Shown here piece by piece: positions 3,789 through 10,025 of a DNA stretch of 11,827 nucleotides. Position 1 is the stretch's first letter, and the number at the start of each line of letters is the position of its first letter. This DNA is from an uncultured Collinsella sp. GTDB lineage: Bacteria > Actinomycetota > Coriobacteriia > Coriobacteriales > Coriobacteriaceae. The notes beneath the pieces were generated by a model that saw only the letters and a list, made by a program, of their open reading frames with translations, was not told where the DNA came from and ran no database searches. The translations under genes were made by a program, and so were the position numbers. The stretch spans positions 1 to 11,827 of the forward strand of contig URYA01000031.1 of NCBI GenBank assembly GCA_900551975.1, given 5' to 3'.

Positions 3789-5027
3789 ATGGCAACCAAC
3801 GATACTTCAAGGTCGAAACTCGGCTCCAAGCGCGAGGTCGCGCCCGGCAAGTGGGTGATCCGCGTTCAGGCGGGCTTCCGCGCGGACGGTCATGTGCGCC
3901 GCGTGTCGCGCACCGTGTACGGCACCGAGACCGAGGCCGATATCGCCATCGCGCAACTTGCGCAGGAGCTCGGCGTATCCCAGGCGGCGCACGCGGGCGT
4001 GACGCTCGACATGTACTACTGGGGCGTGTTCCGCGACTCCCCCAGCAACCGCGGCAAGCCGCGCTCCCGCGCGAGCCTGCGCGAGTACGACGGCCAGATG
4101 TGCAACTACATCTCCCCCGTCCTGGGGAGCATCGACATCTTCGAGATAACCCACGACATGATGCGAAGCTGCATCGAGCGCTCGGGCGCGCCTGCCAAGA
4201 CCAAGACCACCCTGCGCGCCGTCATGCGCCGAGCCTTCGACGACGGCTGGGTGACGGTGGAGCCCTTCCGCCGCCGCGTCATCGCGCCCAAAGCGAAGCA
4301 GGCGCCCGTGGAGCCGTGGAGCATCCCCGAGGCCGCAGAGGCGCTGCGCAGGCTCGCCGCCAGCGACGACCGCGCGGATCTGGTCATGAACGCCTACTTG
4401 ATTCTGGGCCTGAGCGGCCTGCGCAAGGAGGAGGCGCTGGCGGTGCGCCCGTGCGACCTCAAGGTCACCACGACCTACGACTTCGCCACGGGCAAGCCGA
4501 CCGTCTCGGAGTACATCGAGGTCTGCCGCGCGTACACGGACGAGGACGGCGTGAAGGAGACCAAGAACGCCCATTCCGTGCGCACTGTGCCGGTTTTATT
4601 GGCGGGCCGCGAGCGTCTGCACCAGATCATGGACGAGTTGCGCCCGAGCATAACCGTCGAGGGCGGCACTTCGGTTACGGAGCAGGTGCGCGAATGGAGC
4701 GGGCAGCGCATCGTGAACATGCGCGGAGACAACCTCGTGCGCGCCTGGCGGCGCATGTGCGTACGCCATGACCTGCGGTATATCCCGCCAAAGGCCCTGC
4801 GCCACACGTCCGAGACCATCATGGCGGCGACCGAGGTCGACCCCCTGAGCATCATGGACTTGCACGGTCATACGGACCTGGGGACAGATTACCGCCATTA
4901 CATCAAGCCGGGTCTTGCGGAGCGCGAGAAGGTCGCCAGGCAGGTCGGGCGCGCCCTGCAGATCGTCGAGGGCGGCGGCGCGGACGGCGGTTTTAATGGC
5001 GCCGGTCTGAGTGCCGAAACGCTCTAA
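3789..5027 (+). CDS. Tyrosine site-specific recombinase (integrase), 412 aa
   Basis: The N-terminal Arm-type domain (residues about 18-65, W-V-I-R-V-Q-A-G-F-R-A-D-G) precedes a SAM-like core-binding region (about 75-165) and the catalytic domain. Active-site candidates are R212 (L-S-G-L-R-K-E-E-A-L), K259 (T-K-N-A-H-S-V-R-T-V-P), R338 (K-A-L-R-H-T), H361 (H-G-H-T-D-L-G-T) and nucleophile Y371 (Y-R-H-Y-I-K-P), 10 residues after H361 as usual. The first position of the H-x-x-R box is lysine (K335) instead of histidine. Start 3789 is preceded by AGGA; an in-frame GTG at 3720 and an ATG at 3753 would add 23 or 12 unfamily-like residues. It points at tRNA-Lys, 158 bp away, its likely attachment site. 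Confidence 0.93.
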   Translation: MATNDTSRSKLGSKREVAPGKWVIRVQAGFRADGHVRRVSRTVYGTETEADIAIAQLAQELGVSQAAHAGVTLDMYYWGVFRDSPSNRGKPRSRASLREYDGQMCNYISPVLGSIDIFEITHDMMRSCIERSGAPAKTKTTLRAVMRRAFDDGWVTVEPFRRRVIAPKAKQAPVEPWSIPEAAEALRRLAASDDRADLVMNAYLILGLSGLRKEEALAVRPCDLKVTTTYDFATGKPTVSEYIEVCRAYTDEDGVKETKNAHSVRTVPVLLAGRERLHQIMDELRPSITVEGGTSVTEQVREWSGQRIVNMRGDNLVRAWRRMCVRHDLRYIPPKALRHTSETIMAATEVDPLSIMDLHGHTDLGTDYRHYIKPGLAEREKVARQVGRALQIVEGGGADGGFNGAGLSAETL

Positions 5028-5066
5028 ACGGCGTTCCCTAGGTCCATTACCTGCTAAATGCATAAA

Positions 5067-5100
5067 ACGCCCCCTGCCGCGCATAAACGGCAGGGGGCGT
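5067..5100 (-). terminator. Strong hairpin between int and tRNA-Lys
   Basis: ACGCCCCCTGCCG (5067-5079) pairs perfectly with CGGCAGGGGGCGT (5088-5100), 13 bp with an 8-nt loop. On the minus strand it is followed by TTTATGCATTT, and on the plus strand by AAAACG. It therefore works best as a back-up terminator for the tRNA transcript, and may also act as a barrier at the end of int. Confidence 0.65.
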
Positions 5101-5143
5101 AAAACGCGAACGGTAACGGACGGTTATGATTCGGCTTCTCAGC

Positions 5144-5173
5144 AAACAAAAAAGTCAGCGCCGAAGCGCTGAC
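5144..5173 (-). terminator. Intrinsic terminator of the tRNA-His/tRNA-Lys transcript
   Basis: On the minus strand GTCAGCGC-TTCG-GCGCTGAC forms an 8-bp stem with a very stable TTCG loop, followed directly by TTTTTTGTTTG. It starts 12 nt past the 3' end of tRNA-Lys. Confidence 0.9.
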
Positions 5174-5185
5174 CTGCATGTTCTT

Positions 5186-5230
5186 TGGTGGGCCGTCAGG
5201 GGGTCGAACCCTGGACCTTGGGATTAAGAG
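5186..5230. other. Probable attachment site in the tRNA-Lys 3' half
   Basis: An integrase ends 158 bp away and points at the 3' end of this intact tRNA gene, with element DNA on one side and housekeeping genes on the other. Tyrosine integrases often use tRNA 3' halves and restore the gene. The matching direct repeat should lie at the far end of the element, outside the window, so the core length is not known. Confidence 0.55.
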
Positions 5231-5261
5231 TCCCCTGCTCTACCAACTGAGCTAACGACCC
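5186..5261 (-). tRNA. tRNA-Lys (anticodon CTT)
   Basis: The 76-nt cloverleaf has acceptor GGGTCGT/ACGGCCC with one T-G pair, D-stem GCTC/GAGC, anticodon loop CTCTTAA with CTT at 34-36, and T-arm CAGGG-TTCGACC-CCCTG. CCA is encoded. The outermost pair of the anticodon stem (27/43) is G-A. It lies 22 nt after tRNA-His in the same transcript. Confidence 0.97.
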
Positions 5262-5283
5262 GATATCATCACGAAGCAAGAAC

Positions 5284-5361
5284 TGGGGTGGGTAAAGGGA
5301 CTCGAACCCTCGACCTACGGGACCACAACCCGTCGCTCTAGCCAACTGAGCTACACCCACC
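5284..5361 (-). tRNA. tRNA-His (anticodon GTG)
   Basis: The acceptor is GTGGGTG/TACCCAC with the extra 5' G(-1) opposite C73, the hallmark of tRNA-His. The anticodon loop is TTGTGGT with GTG at 34-36, the T-arm is GAGGG-TTCGAGT-CCCTT, and CCA is encoded. It is the first gene of the His-Lys transcript. Confidence 0.97.
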
Positions 5362-5387
5362 GTGTCCTGTGCGCTTCGCGCTCGACT

Positions 5388-5416
5388 ATTATTGCAAGGA
5401 ACGCCACGCGATGCAA
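5388..5416 (-). promoter_or_regulatory. Promoter of the tRNA-His/tRNA-Lys transcript
   Basis: On the minus strand, TTGCAT (5416-5411), a 17-bp spacer and AATAAT (5393-5388) lie about 27 nt before the tRNA-His 5' end. Transcription would start near 5381, giving a short leader for 5' processing. Confidence 0.7.
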
Positions 5417-5526
5417 GCCCCAATTTTCAAGAATTTTGAAAAGAGTTTTTCGAGACCATTTCGAGCAAATCCCACCGGTTCCATAGGAGTAAACTTGCCC
5501 CACTGCAAATGCTCGAAAGGACCGGC

Positions 5527-6708
5527 ATGAAAGAACTCTCCAACCGTACGGCAACGTTTACCGATTCCGTCATCCGCCGTATGACGCGCATCTCCAACAA
5601 GTATGGCGCCGTCAACCTGTCGCAGGGCTTCCCTGACTTCGACCCCCCAGCGCAGCTGCTCGATAGCCTCAGCACCATCGCCACCGACCCCAAGCCGCTT
5701 TACCACCAGTACTCCATCACCTGGGGCTCCCAGGCCATGCGTGAGGCGCTTGCCGCCAAGCAGGAGCATTTTATGGGCATGTCGGTAAACCCCGACGAGA
5801 ATATCGTAGTCACCTGCGGCTCTACCGAGGCCATGATGGCCGCCATGATGACGGTCACGAACCCCGGTGACAAGGTCGTCATCTTCTCGCCATTCTACGA
5901 GAACTACGGCGCCGACACAATCCTTTCAGGTGCCGAGCCCATCTATGTGCCGCTCAACCCGCCCACATTCGACTTTGACCGCGAGACACTCGAGGCAGCC
6001 TTCCGCGACAACGACCCCAAGGCCATCGTCCTGTGCAACCCTTCCAACCCTTGCGGCAAGGTCTTTACGCGCGAGGAGCTCACCTTCATCGCCGACCTCT
6101 GCAAAAAGTACGACGCATACTGCATTACCGACGAGGTATACGAGCACATCGTCTACGCGCCCCACGAGCACGTCTATATGGCCACGCTGCCCGGCATGTT
6201 CGAGCGAACCATCAGCTGCAGCTCGCTGTCTAAGACGTACTCCATCACCGGTTGGCGCTTGGGCTACACCATCGCCCCGGCCCAGATCACCGAGCGTATC
6301 AAGAAGGTCCACGACTTTCTCACCGTGGGTGCCGCCGCTCCCCTGCAGGAAGCCGTTGTCACCGCCCTCAACTTCGACGACAGCTATTACGATGAGGTCC
6401 TCGACCTCTACACCGCCAAACGCGACCTGTTCTGCCAGGGGCTCGATAGCATCGGTCTTGAGCATAACATGCCGCAGGGCGCCTACTACGTCATGATGGA
6501 CATCTCTGAGTTTGGCTATGAAAGCGACCTCGAATTCTGCGAGGACCTCGCATCCAAGGTGGGAGTGGGCACCGTGCCCGGCTCGAGCTTCTTCCGCGAG
6601 CCCGTCAACCATCTGATTCGTTTCCACTTTGCCAAGCGGGACGAGACGCTTAACGCGGCACTGGAGAACCTCAAGTCGCTACGTGATAAAATCAAGCCGC
6701 GCGGGTAA
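5527..6708 (+). CDS. PLP-dependent class I/II aminotransferase, 393 aa (methionine/kynurenine aminotransferase-like)
   Basis: This is a fold-type I aminotransferase that uses pyridoxal phosphate to move amino groups between amino acids and 2-oxo acids in the cytoplasm. Visible landmarks are N-L-S-Q-G-F-P-D-F-D-P-P at 30-41, C-G-S-T-E-A-M (97-103) for phosphate binding, N-P-S-N-P-C-G (171-177), D202 in I-T-D-E-V-Y, the Schiff-base lysine K236 in S-S-L-S-K-T-Y-S-I-T-G-W-R, and the carboxylate arginine R365 in H-L-I-R-F-H-F. The Q-G-F-P-D-F opening is typical of the kynurenine/methionine aminotransferase (YbdL-like) branch, but substrate cannot be read from sequence. Start 5527 has AAGGA 5 nt upstream; the ATG at 5509 has none. 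It is a single gene with a terminator behind it. Confidence 0.93.
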   Translation: MKELSNRTATFTDSVIRRMTRISNKYGAVNLSQGFPDFDPPAQLLDSLSTIATDPKPLYHQYSITWGSQAMREALAAKQEHFMGMSVNPDENIVVTCGSTEAMMAAMMTVTNPGDKVVIFSPFYENYGADTILSGAEPIYVPLNPPTFDFDRETLEAAFRDNDPKAIVLCNPSNPCGKVFTREELTFIADLCKKYDAYCITDEVYEHIVYAPHEHVYMATLPGMFERTISCSSLSKTYSITGWRLGYTIAPAQITERIKKVHDFLTVGAAAPLQEAVVTALNFDDSYYDEVLDLYTAKRDLFCQGLDSIGLEHNMPQGAYYVMMDISEFGYESDLEFCEDLASKVGVGTVPGSSFFREPVNHLIRFHFAKRDETLNAALENLKSLRDKIKPRG

Positions 6709-6733
6709 GGACGGCCCGGCAACTAAAGCAACC

Positions 6734-6776
6734 AAAGAAGCCCCGCACCGCCCGCCACGTTGCGAGGCTTCTTTTT
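6734..6776 (+). terminator. Intrinsic terminator after the aminotransferase gene
   Basis: AAAGAAGCC (6734-6742) pairs with GGCTTCTTT (6766-6774) across a GC-rich inner region, with a T-run at 6772-6776. It lies 26 nt after the stop codon. Confidence 0.85.
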
Positions 6777-6849
6777 ATAGCGCTTTCTTAAATGGTTTAG
6801 AGCCCTATACTTTAGTCACGGAGCAACTCGTCCCAGAGAGAGGAATACT

Positions 6850-7740
6850 ATGGCAGAACAGCAGCTTATCGGAGCGCTCGAGGCCGGCGGCACCAAGATG
6901 GTCTGCGCCACGGGCTATGCAGACGGTACGGTCCTGGAGCGTGAGCAGATCGCGACCACGACCCCGCAGGAGACCGTTGAGGCCGTCAATGCATGGTTTG
7001 CCGACAAGGGCATCGCCGCGCTGGGCATCGGCGCCTTTGGCCCCACCGCAGTCAACCCTGCCTCGCCCCAATACGGCAAGATCCTGGAGACGCCCAAAAC
7101 GGCATGGCGCTACTTCGACCTGCTGGGCACCATCCAAAACGAGCTCAAAATTCCCTGCGGCTACGACACCGACGTCAACGTCGCCTGCCTGGGCGAGGTC
7201 ACCTTTGGTTGCGCCCAGGGCCTCACTGACGTGGTGTATCTGACCATCGGCACCGGAGTAGGCGCCGGCGTGCTCTCGGGCGGTAAGCTCGTGCACGGCA
7301 TGATGCATCCCGAGGCCGGCCACATCCTGGTCACGCGCGACCCGCGCGACACCATCGGCGAGCATAGCGCCTGTCCCTTCCACGACAACTGCCTAGAGGG
7401 CCTCATCGCCGGCCCCGGCGTTAAAAAGCGCTGGGATGGCAAGAGCGCCGGAGACATGGCCGATGACCCAGAGGCCATGGACCTGCTCGCCGGCTATCTG
7501 GCACAGGCGCTCATGACCTACACGCTGTGCTACGCGCCGCAAAAGATCATCATCGGTGGCGGCGTGGCCGACCACACCCCCATCGTGCCGCTCGCGCGCA
7601 AGAAGTGCGCCGAGATGCTCAACGGCTATATCGTCACGCCCGAGGTCAACGACATCGATAACTACATCGTCAACAACAGCCTCGAGGGCAAGCAGGGCAT
7701 TATGGGCTGCCTGGCCCTGGGCGCACAGGCGCTTCAGTAG
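6850..7740 (+). CDS. ROK-family sugar kinase, probable fructokinase, 296 aa
   Basis: ROK kinases phosphorylate a sugar with ATP. Landmarks are the N-terminal phosphate loop E-A-G-G-T-K (11-16), F-G-P-T (63-66), the sugar/catalytic segment Y-D-T-D-V-N (105-110, catalytic D108), L-T-I-G-T-G-V-G-A-G (131-140), and the ROK zinc site H158, C175, H178, C181 in G-H-I-L and C-P-F-H-D-N-C. The second nucleotide-binding motif is I-I-I-G-G-G-V (233-239). The stretch G-A-F-G-P-T-A-V-N and K-I-L-E-T-P-K fits the Bacillus YdhR/GmuE-type fructokinases, so fructose is the best guess and mannose or another hexose is possible. A GAGAGGA lies before the ATG, and a TATACT at 6806-6811 is a possible -10. It is transcribed alone. 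Confidence 0.9.
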   Translation: MAEQQLIGALEAGGTKMVCATGYADGTVLEREQIATTTPQETVEAVNAWFADKGIAALGIGAFGPTAVNPASPQYGKILETPKTAWRYFDLLGTIQNELKIPCGYDTDVNVACLGEVTFGCAQGLTDVVYLTIGTGVGAGVLSGGKLVHGMMHPEAGHILVTRDPRDTIGEHSACPFHDNCLEGLIAGPGVKKRWDGKSAGDMADDPEAMDLLAGYLAQALMTYTLCYAPQKIIIGGGVADHTPIVPLARKKCAEMLNGYIVTPEVNDIDNYIVNNSLEGKQGIMGCLALGAQALQ

Positions 7741-7822
7741 CAGACGCACCCACAGGGCGTGGCGCGTCCGGCAAATCCAATCTACGGAACGACGCCACCA
7801 CGCCCCATATAAGCCCTCAAAT

Positions 7823-7869
7823 AAAAAAGGCCGCCTAGGACCAAACAATACGTCCTAGGCGGCTTTTTT
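7823..7869. terminator. Bidirectional intrinsic terminator
   Basis: GCCGCCTAGGAC (7830-7841) pairs perfectly with GTCCTAGGCGGC (7852-7863). A-run 7823-7828 and T-run 7864-7869 flank it, so it ends the plus-strand kinase transcript and the minus-strand VanZ transcript alike. The VanZ stop codon (7855-7857) lies inside the stem. Confidence 0.93.
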
Positions 7870-8304
7870 GGCGCACATCAGCGACCGTAAGAGATATCGG
7901 AGCACAACGCCCGTTGCCGCTCCACAGCAGTCGATCATCACATCGGTGATCATGCCGGCGCGTCCCGGCACAAAGAGCTGAATCGTCTCGTCGATCGAGG
8001 GAATCAGCAGCAGGAACACCGCCGTGGGCAGCAGCACGTCAAAGGTGCGCCGGCCCTCAAAATCAAAGGCGTGCGTTGCCAAGATGCCGAGCACCATATA
8101 CTCGGTAAAATGCGCGCACTTGCGAACAACAAAGTTAGTCACCCATTCATATGGAAGTCCCACGCCGTGCAGGAAACCGCGGATAGCTTCCATGACCGTC
8201 AGGCTCAGCGAGCCCGACCCCGAGCCGGGAACCAGCGAATTGCCCCAGATCAAGAGCGCCATCAGGCAGGTTACAACCGCCCATTTTCGATTGATCTTAA
8301 CCAT
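7855..8304 (-). CDS. VanZ-like membrane protein, 149 aa
   Basis: Four hydrophobic segments lie at about residues 8-24, 67-80, 88-102 and 122-138. Between them are the VanZ signature charges: R-K-C-A-H-F-T-E-Y (61-69, H65, E68), S-I-D-E-T-I-Q-L-F-V-P-G-R (103-115) and D-V-M-I-D (121-125). VanZ of Tn1546 gives low-level teicoplanin resistance, but most chromosomal homologues are uncharacterized membrane proteins, so no resistance role should be assumed. The start at 8304 is 7 nt past the stop of the upstream 466-aa gene; GGAGG is 12 nt away, rather far, so translation may be coupled. It is the last gene of this transcript, and its final codons overlap the terminator. Confidence 0.88.
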   Translation of the reverse strand: MVKINRKWAVVTCLMALLIWGNSLVPGSGSGSLSLTVMEAIRGFLHGVGLPYEWVTNFVVRKCAHFTEYMVLGILATHAFDFEGRRTFDVLLPTAVFLLLIPSIDETIQLFVPGRAGMITDVMIDCCGAATGVVLRYLLRSLMCAKKAA

Positions 8305-8311
8305 GCAGAAG

Positions 8312-9712
8312 TTATGCCTCCGCGCGGAGCGGCGCGAAGCTGGCGGTACCGCCCTCGATAACGCTCAAATAGGCACGGCCCGTACGCTTGGCGGTAGAGG
8401 ACTGCAGGCGCTCGATCTCTTCCTCGAGGATCTGATTGACGCGCTCGTGACGACGATTTTCCATAATGCCGGCGGCAATAGCCTCGGCCCGCTCGATGCT
8501 CTCGCGCGAGATGCGGGCAGTATCCTCGGGGAACACAGCGCTGTGACGGCCGACATAGGCGGGGGCAGCAGGCTGAGGGGCAGCGACGGGAGCGGGGGCT
8601 GCAACAGAAGCAGGCTCGTCAATCTCATCCAGAATCGCGGTGGCGGCGGCCCACATGTCCTCGTGGCCCGAGTAATCGGCCATGGGGACATCAACCTCGA
8701 GCGAGGCGTCCGGAAGGTCGCCGGTGTCGATGCGATCTTGGGCATCAATCGATGCGGTGATGGCTGCAGGCTCATCGAGGTCATCAAGATCGATGTCCGC
8801 GGCACCGGAGATGATAGGCATGCTGGCGAGGTTTGCATTGTACGGCGCAGCCTCAGCCGCCTGCTGCTGGGCAGGAGCGCCCCAAAGCGAGCTTTCGGCG
8901 GCACGGCGGGCGGCAACGGCCTCCTCGTCCGCGGCCATGGCTTCATCAACGTACGAATTGTCGGCAGAAGCGTTCGCGTCCGCCGAGGTAGCGCTGTAGG
9001 CGTTATTGGCTGCCACGTTGGCGACGAGTGCCACGAAAGCCGCCGTGCTGCCCGCAGGGGCGGCCTGGGAGCCAGACACGGCGCGTGCCGCGGCGGCGAT
9101 GTCATCGCGATTGAAGGAGCCGGTCTGCCCGCCGTTGGTGAGCTCGTCGATGGCGACTTGATAGACGTCGCGTGAGTGTGCAGGGTCGCAGCTCACCGGC
9201 GAATCGTCGTCGAGCATACCGTCGATCATGGACCAAGCCTCGTCCTCGTCCATAGCATCTGCGGCTCGAGCGATGGTAGGGACACCATCATCGGCATGAC
9301 GGCGCTGGAACGCACCAGTCAGGCCGGAAAGGAATGCCGAGGTAGGCTGCTCCGCCTGAGCCTGAGAAGCAGAAGCCGCAGCGTAAGGAATCGCATCCTG
9401 CTGCTGAGCTGGAATCGAGGCGGTCTTGAACTCGCTTTGATGCTGATTGAGATTGGCGGCACCGCCCATGGCATCGGGCTGGAACAGACGCTCTTCACGC
9501 TGCGCACGGTACTCGGAGATACCCAGCGAGGCGGCATAGATACCCACGCCCGCCACCGCGCCCACGGCGAAGGGAACCGCACCCGCCACGACCGTCTCGT
9601 TCACCGACGAAAACGGCAGCGTCGCGGCATACATAACCACGGGAGCGGCAAGGCCGATCCCGCACGAAAGTCCGGCAAGGACTGCTCGTTGTGTTGCATC
9701 AGAAGAAGCCAT
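8312..9712 (-). CDS. Membrane-anchored acidic low-complexity protein of unknown function, 466 aa
   Basis: Two hydrophobic helices (about 9-31 and 40-62) near the N-terminus are followed by a basic turn (Y-R-A-Q-R-E-E-R). Then comes a stretch of about 300 residues rich in Ala, Asp, Glu, Gln and Pro, with no regular domain visible. The last 80 residues become ordered again: Y-V-G-R-H-S-A-V-F-P-E-D-T, an amphipathic helix with R-I-S-R-E-S-I-E-R-A-E, and E-N-R-R-H-E-R-V-N-Q-I-L-E-E-E-I. The likely layout is a membrane hairpin with a long disordered cytoplasmic tether and a helical C-terminal module. Start 9712 is chosen for its GGGGAGAG Shine-Dalgarno; 9739 is a weaker in-frame alternative. It shares a transcript with vanZ. 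I do not recognise the family. Confidence 0.75.
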   Translation of the reverse strand: MASSDATQRAVLAGLSCGIGLAAPVVMYAATLPFSSVNETVVAGAVPFAVGAVAGVGIYAASLGISEYRAQREERLFQPDAMGGAANLNQHQSEFKTASIPAQQQDAIPYAAASASQAQAEQPTSAFLSGLTGAFQRRHADDGVPTIARAADAMDEDEAWSMIDGMLDDDSPVSCDPAHSRDVYQVAIDELTNGGQTGSFNRDDIAAAARAVSGSQAAPAGSTAAFVALVANVAANNAYSATSADANASADNSYVDEAMAADEEAVAARRAAESSLWGAPAQQQAAEAAPYNANLASMPIISGAADIDLDDLDEPAAITASIDAQDRIDTGDLPDASLEVDVPMADYSGHEDMWAAATAILDEIDEPASVAAPAPVAAPQPAAPAYVGRHSAVFPEDTARISRESIERAEAIAAGIMENRRHERVNQILEEEIERLQSSTAKRTGRAYLSVIEGGTASFAPLRAEA

Positions 9713-9848
9713 GAGCTCTCCCCATCTTCCAGCACCCAAATCGCATCATTCAGTTGGCTGCGCGAGAGAAGATGAAGCGGGGCTATGCCCCAAAGCAACG
9801 GTATATGGTTCGTTTCATCTGCGTTATCCGTCGCGAAGCTTAAAAGCT

Positions 9849-9877
9849 ATTATGCGAAACCGCCCTGTCGATTGCAA
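9849..9877 (-). promoter_or_regulatory. Promoter of the 466-aa protein/VanZ transcript
   Basis: On the minus strand, TTGCAA (9877-9872), a 17-bp spacer and CATAAT (9854-9849) lie in the gene-free stretch 9713-10025. Start near 9842 gives a leader of about 130 nt that holds one small hairpin (GGGGC/GCCCC, 9779-9791). Apart from this promoter and the rho terminator I see nothing else in the gap. Confidence 0.65.
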
Positions 9878-9956
9878 GCAACGATGTCGGATTGAAACGG
9901 GAAACCTGCTGCTTGCCAGTCTTATGGTCAAAAATAAGTGCGGAGCGGCGATATGG

Positions 9957-9990
9957 AAAAGGGCCGAGGCTCAAAGCCCCGACCCTTTAT
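9957..9990 (-). terminator. Intrinsic terminator after rho
   Basis: On the minus strand, AAAGGGTCGGGGCT (9988-9975) pairs with AGCCTCGGCCCTTT (9971-9958) around a 3-nt loop, 14 pairs with two wobbles, ending in TTTT. It lies 37 nt after the rho stop. Confidence 0.85.
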
Positions 9991-10025
9991 CGCGTTGATG
10001 ACTATCGCTGCGTGTGGATGACAAC

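Larger units (their letters stand above)
1..5230. mobile_element. Right part of an integrated element (prophage-like or ICE/IME)
   Basis: The block holds an integrase next to a tRNA 3' end, a divergent HTH switch, an Abi defence-type gene, an excisionase-like gene, a ParB-like gene and many tiny membrane-protein genes, while everything right of the tRNAs is housekeeping. The right boundary is inferred to lie within the 3' half of tRNA-Lys. The left boundary is outside the window. No structural phage, relaxase or type IV secretion gene is visible, so prophage and conjugative or mobilizable element cannot be told apart here. Confidence 0.75.

Noticed and set aside
8024..9175. Long plus-strand frame (383 codons) opposite the 466-aa protein
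   Set aside because: It is a shadow of the minus-strand gene in GC-rich DNA: no ribosome site, no domain, and low-complexity Gly/Arg content.
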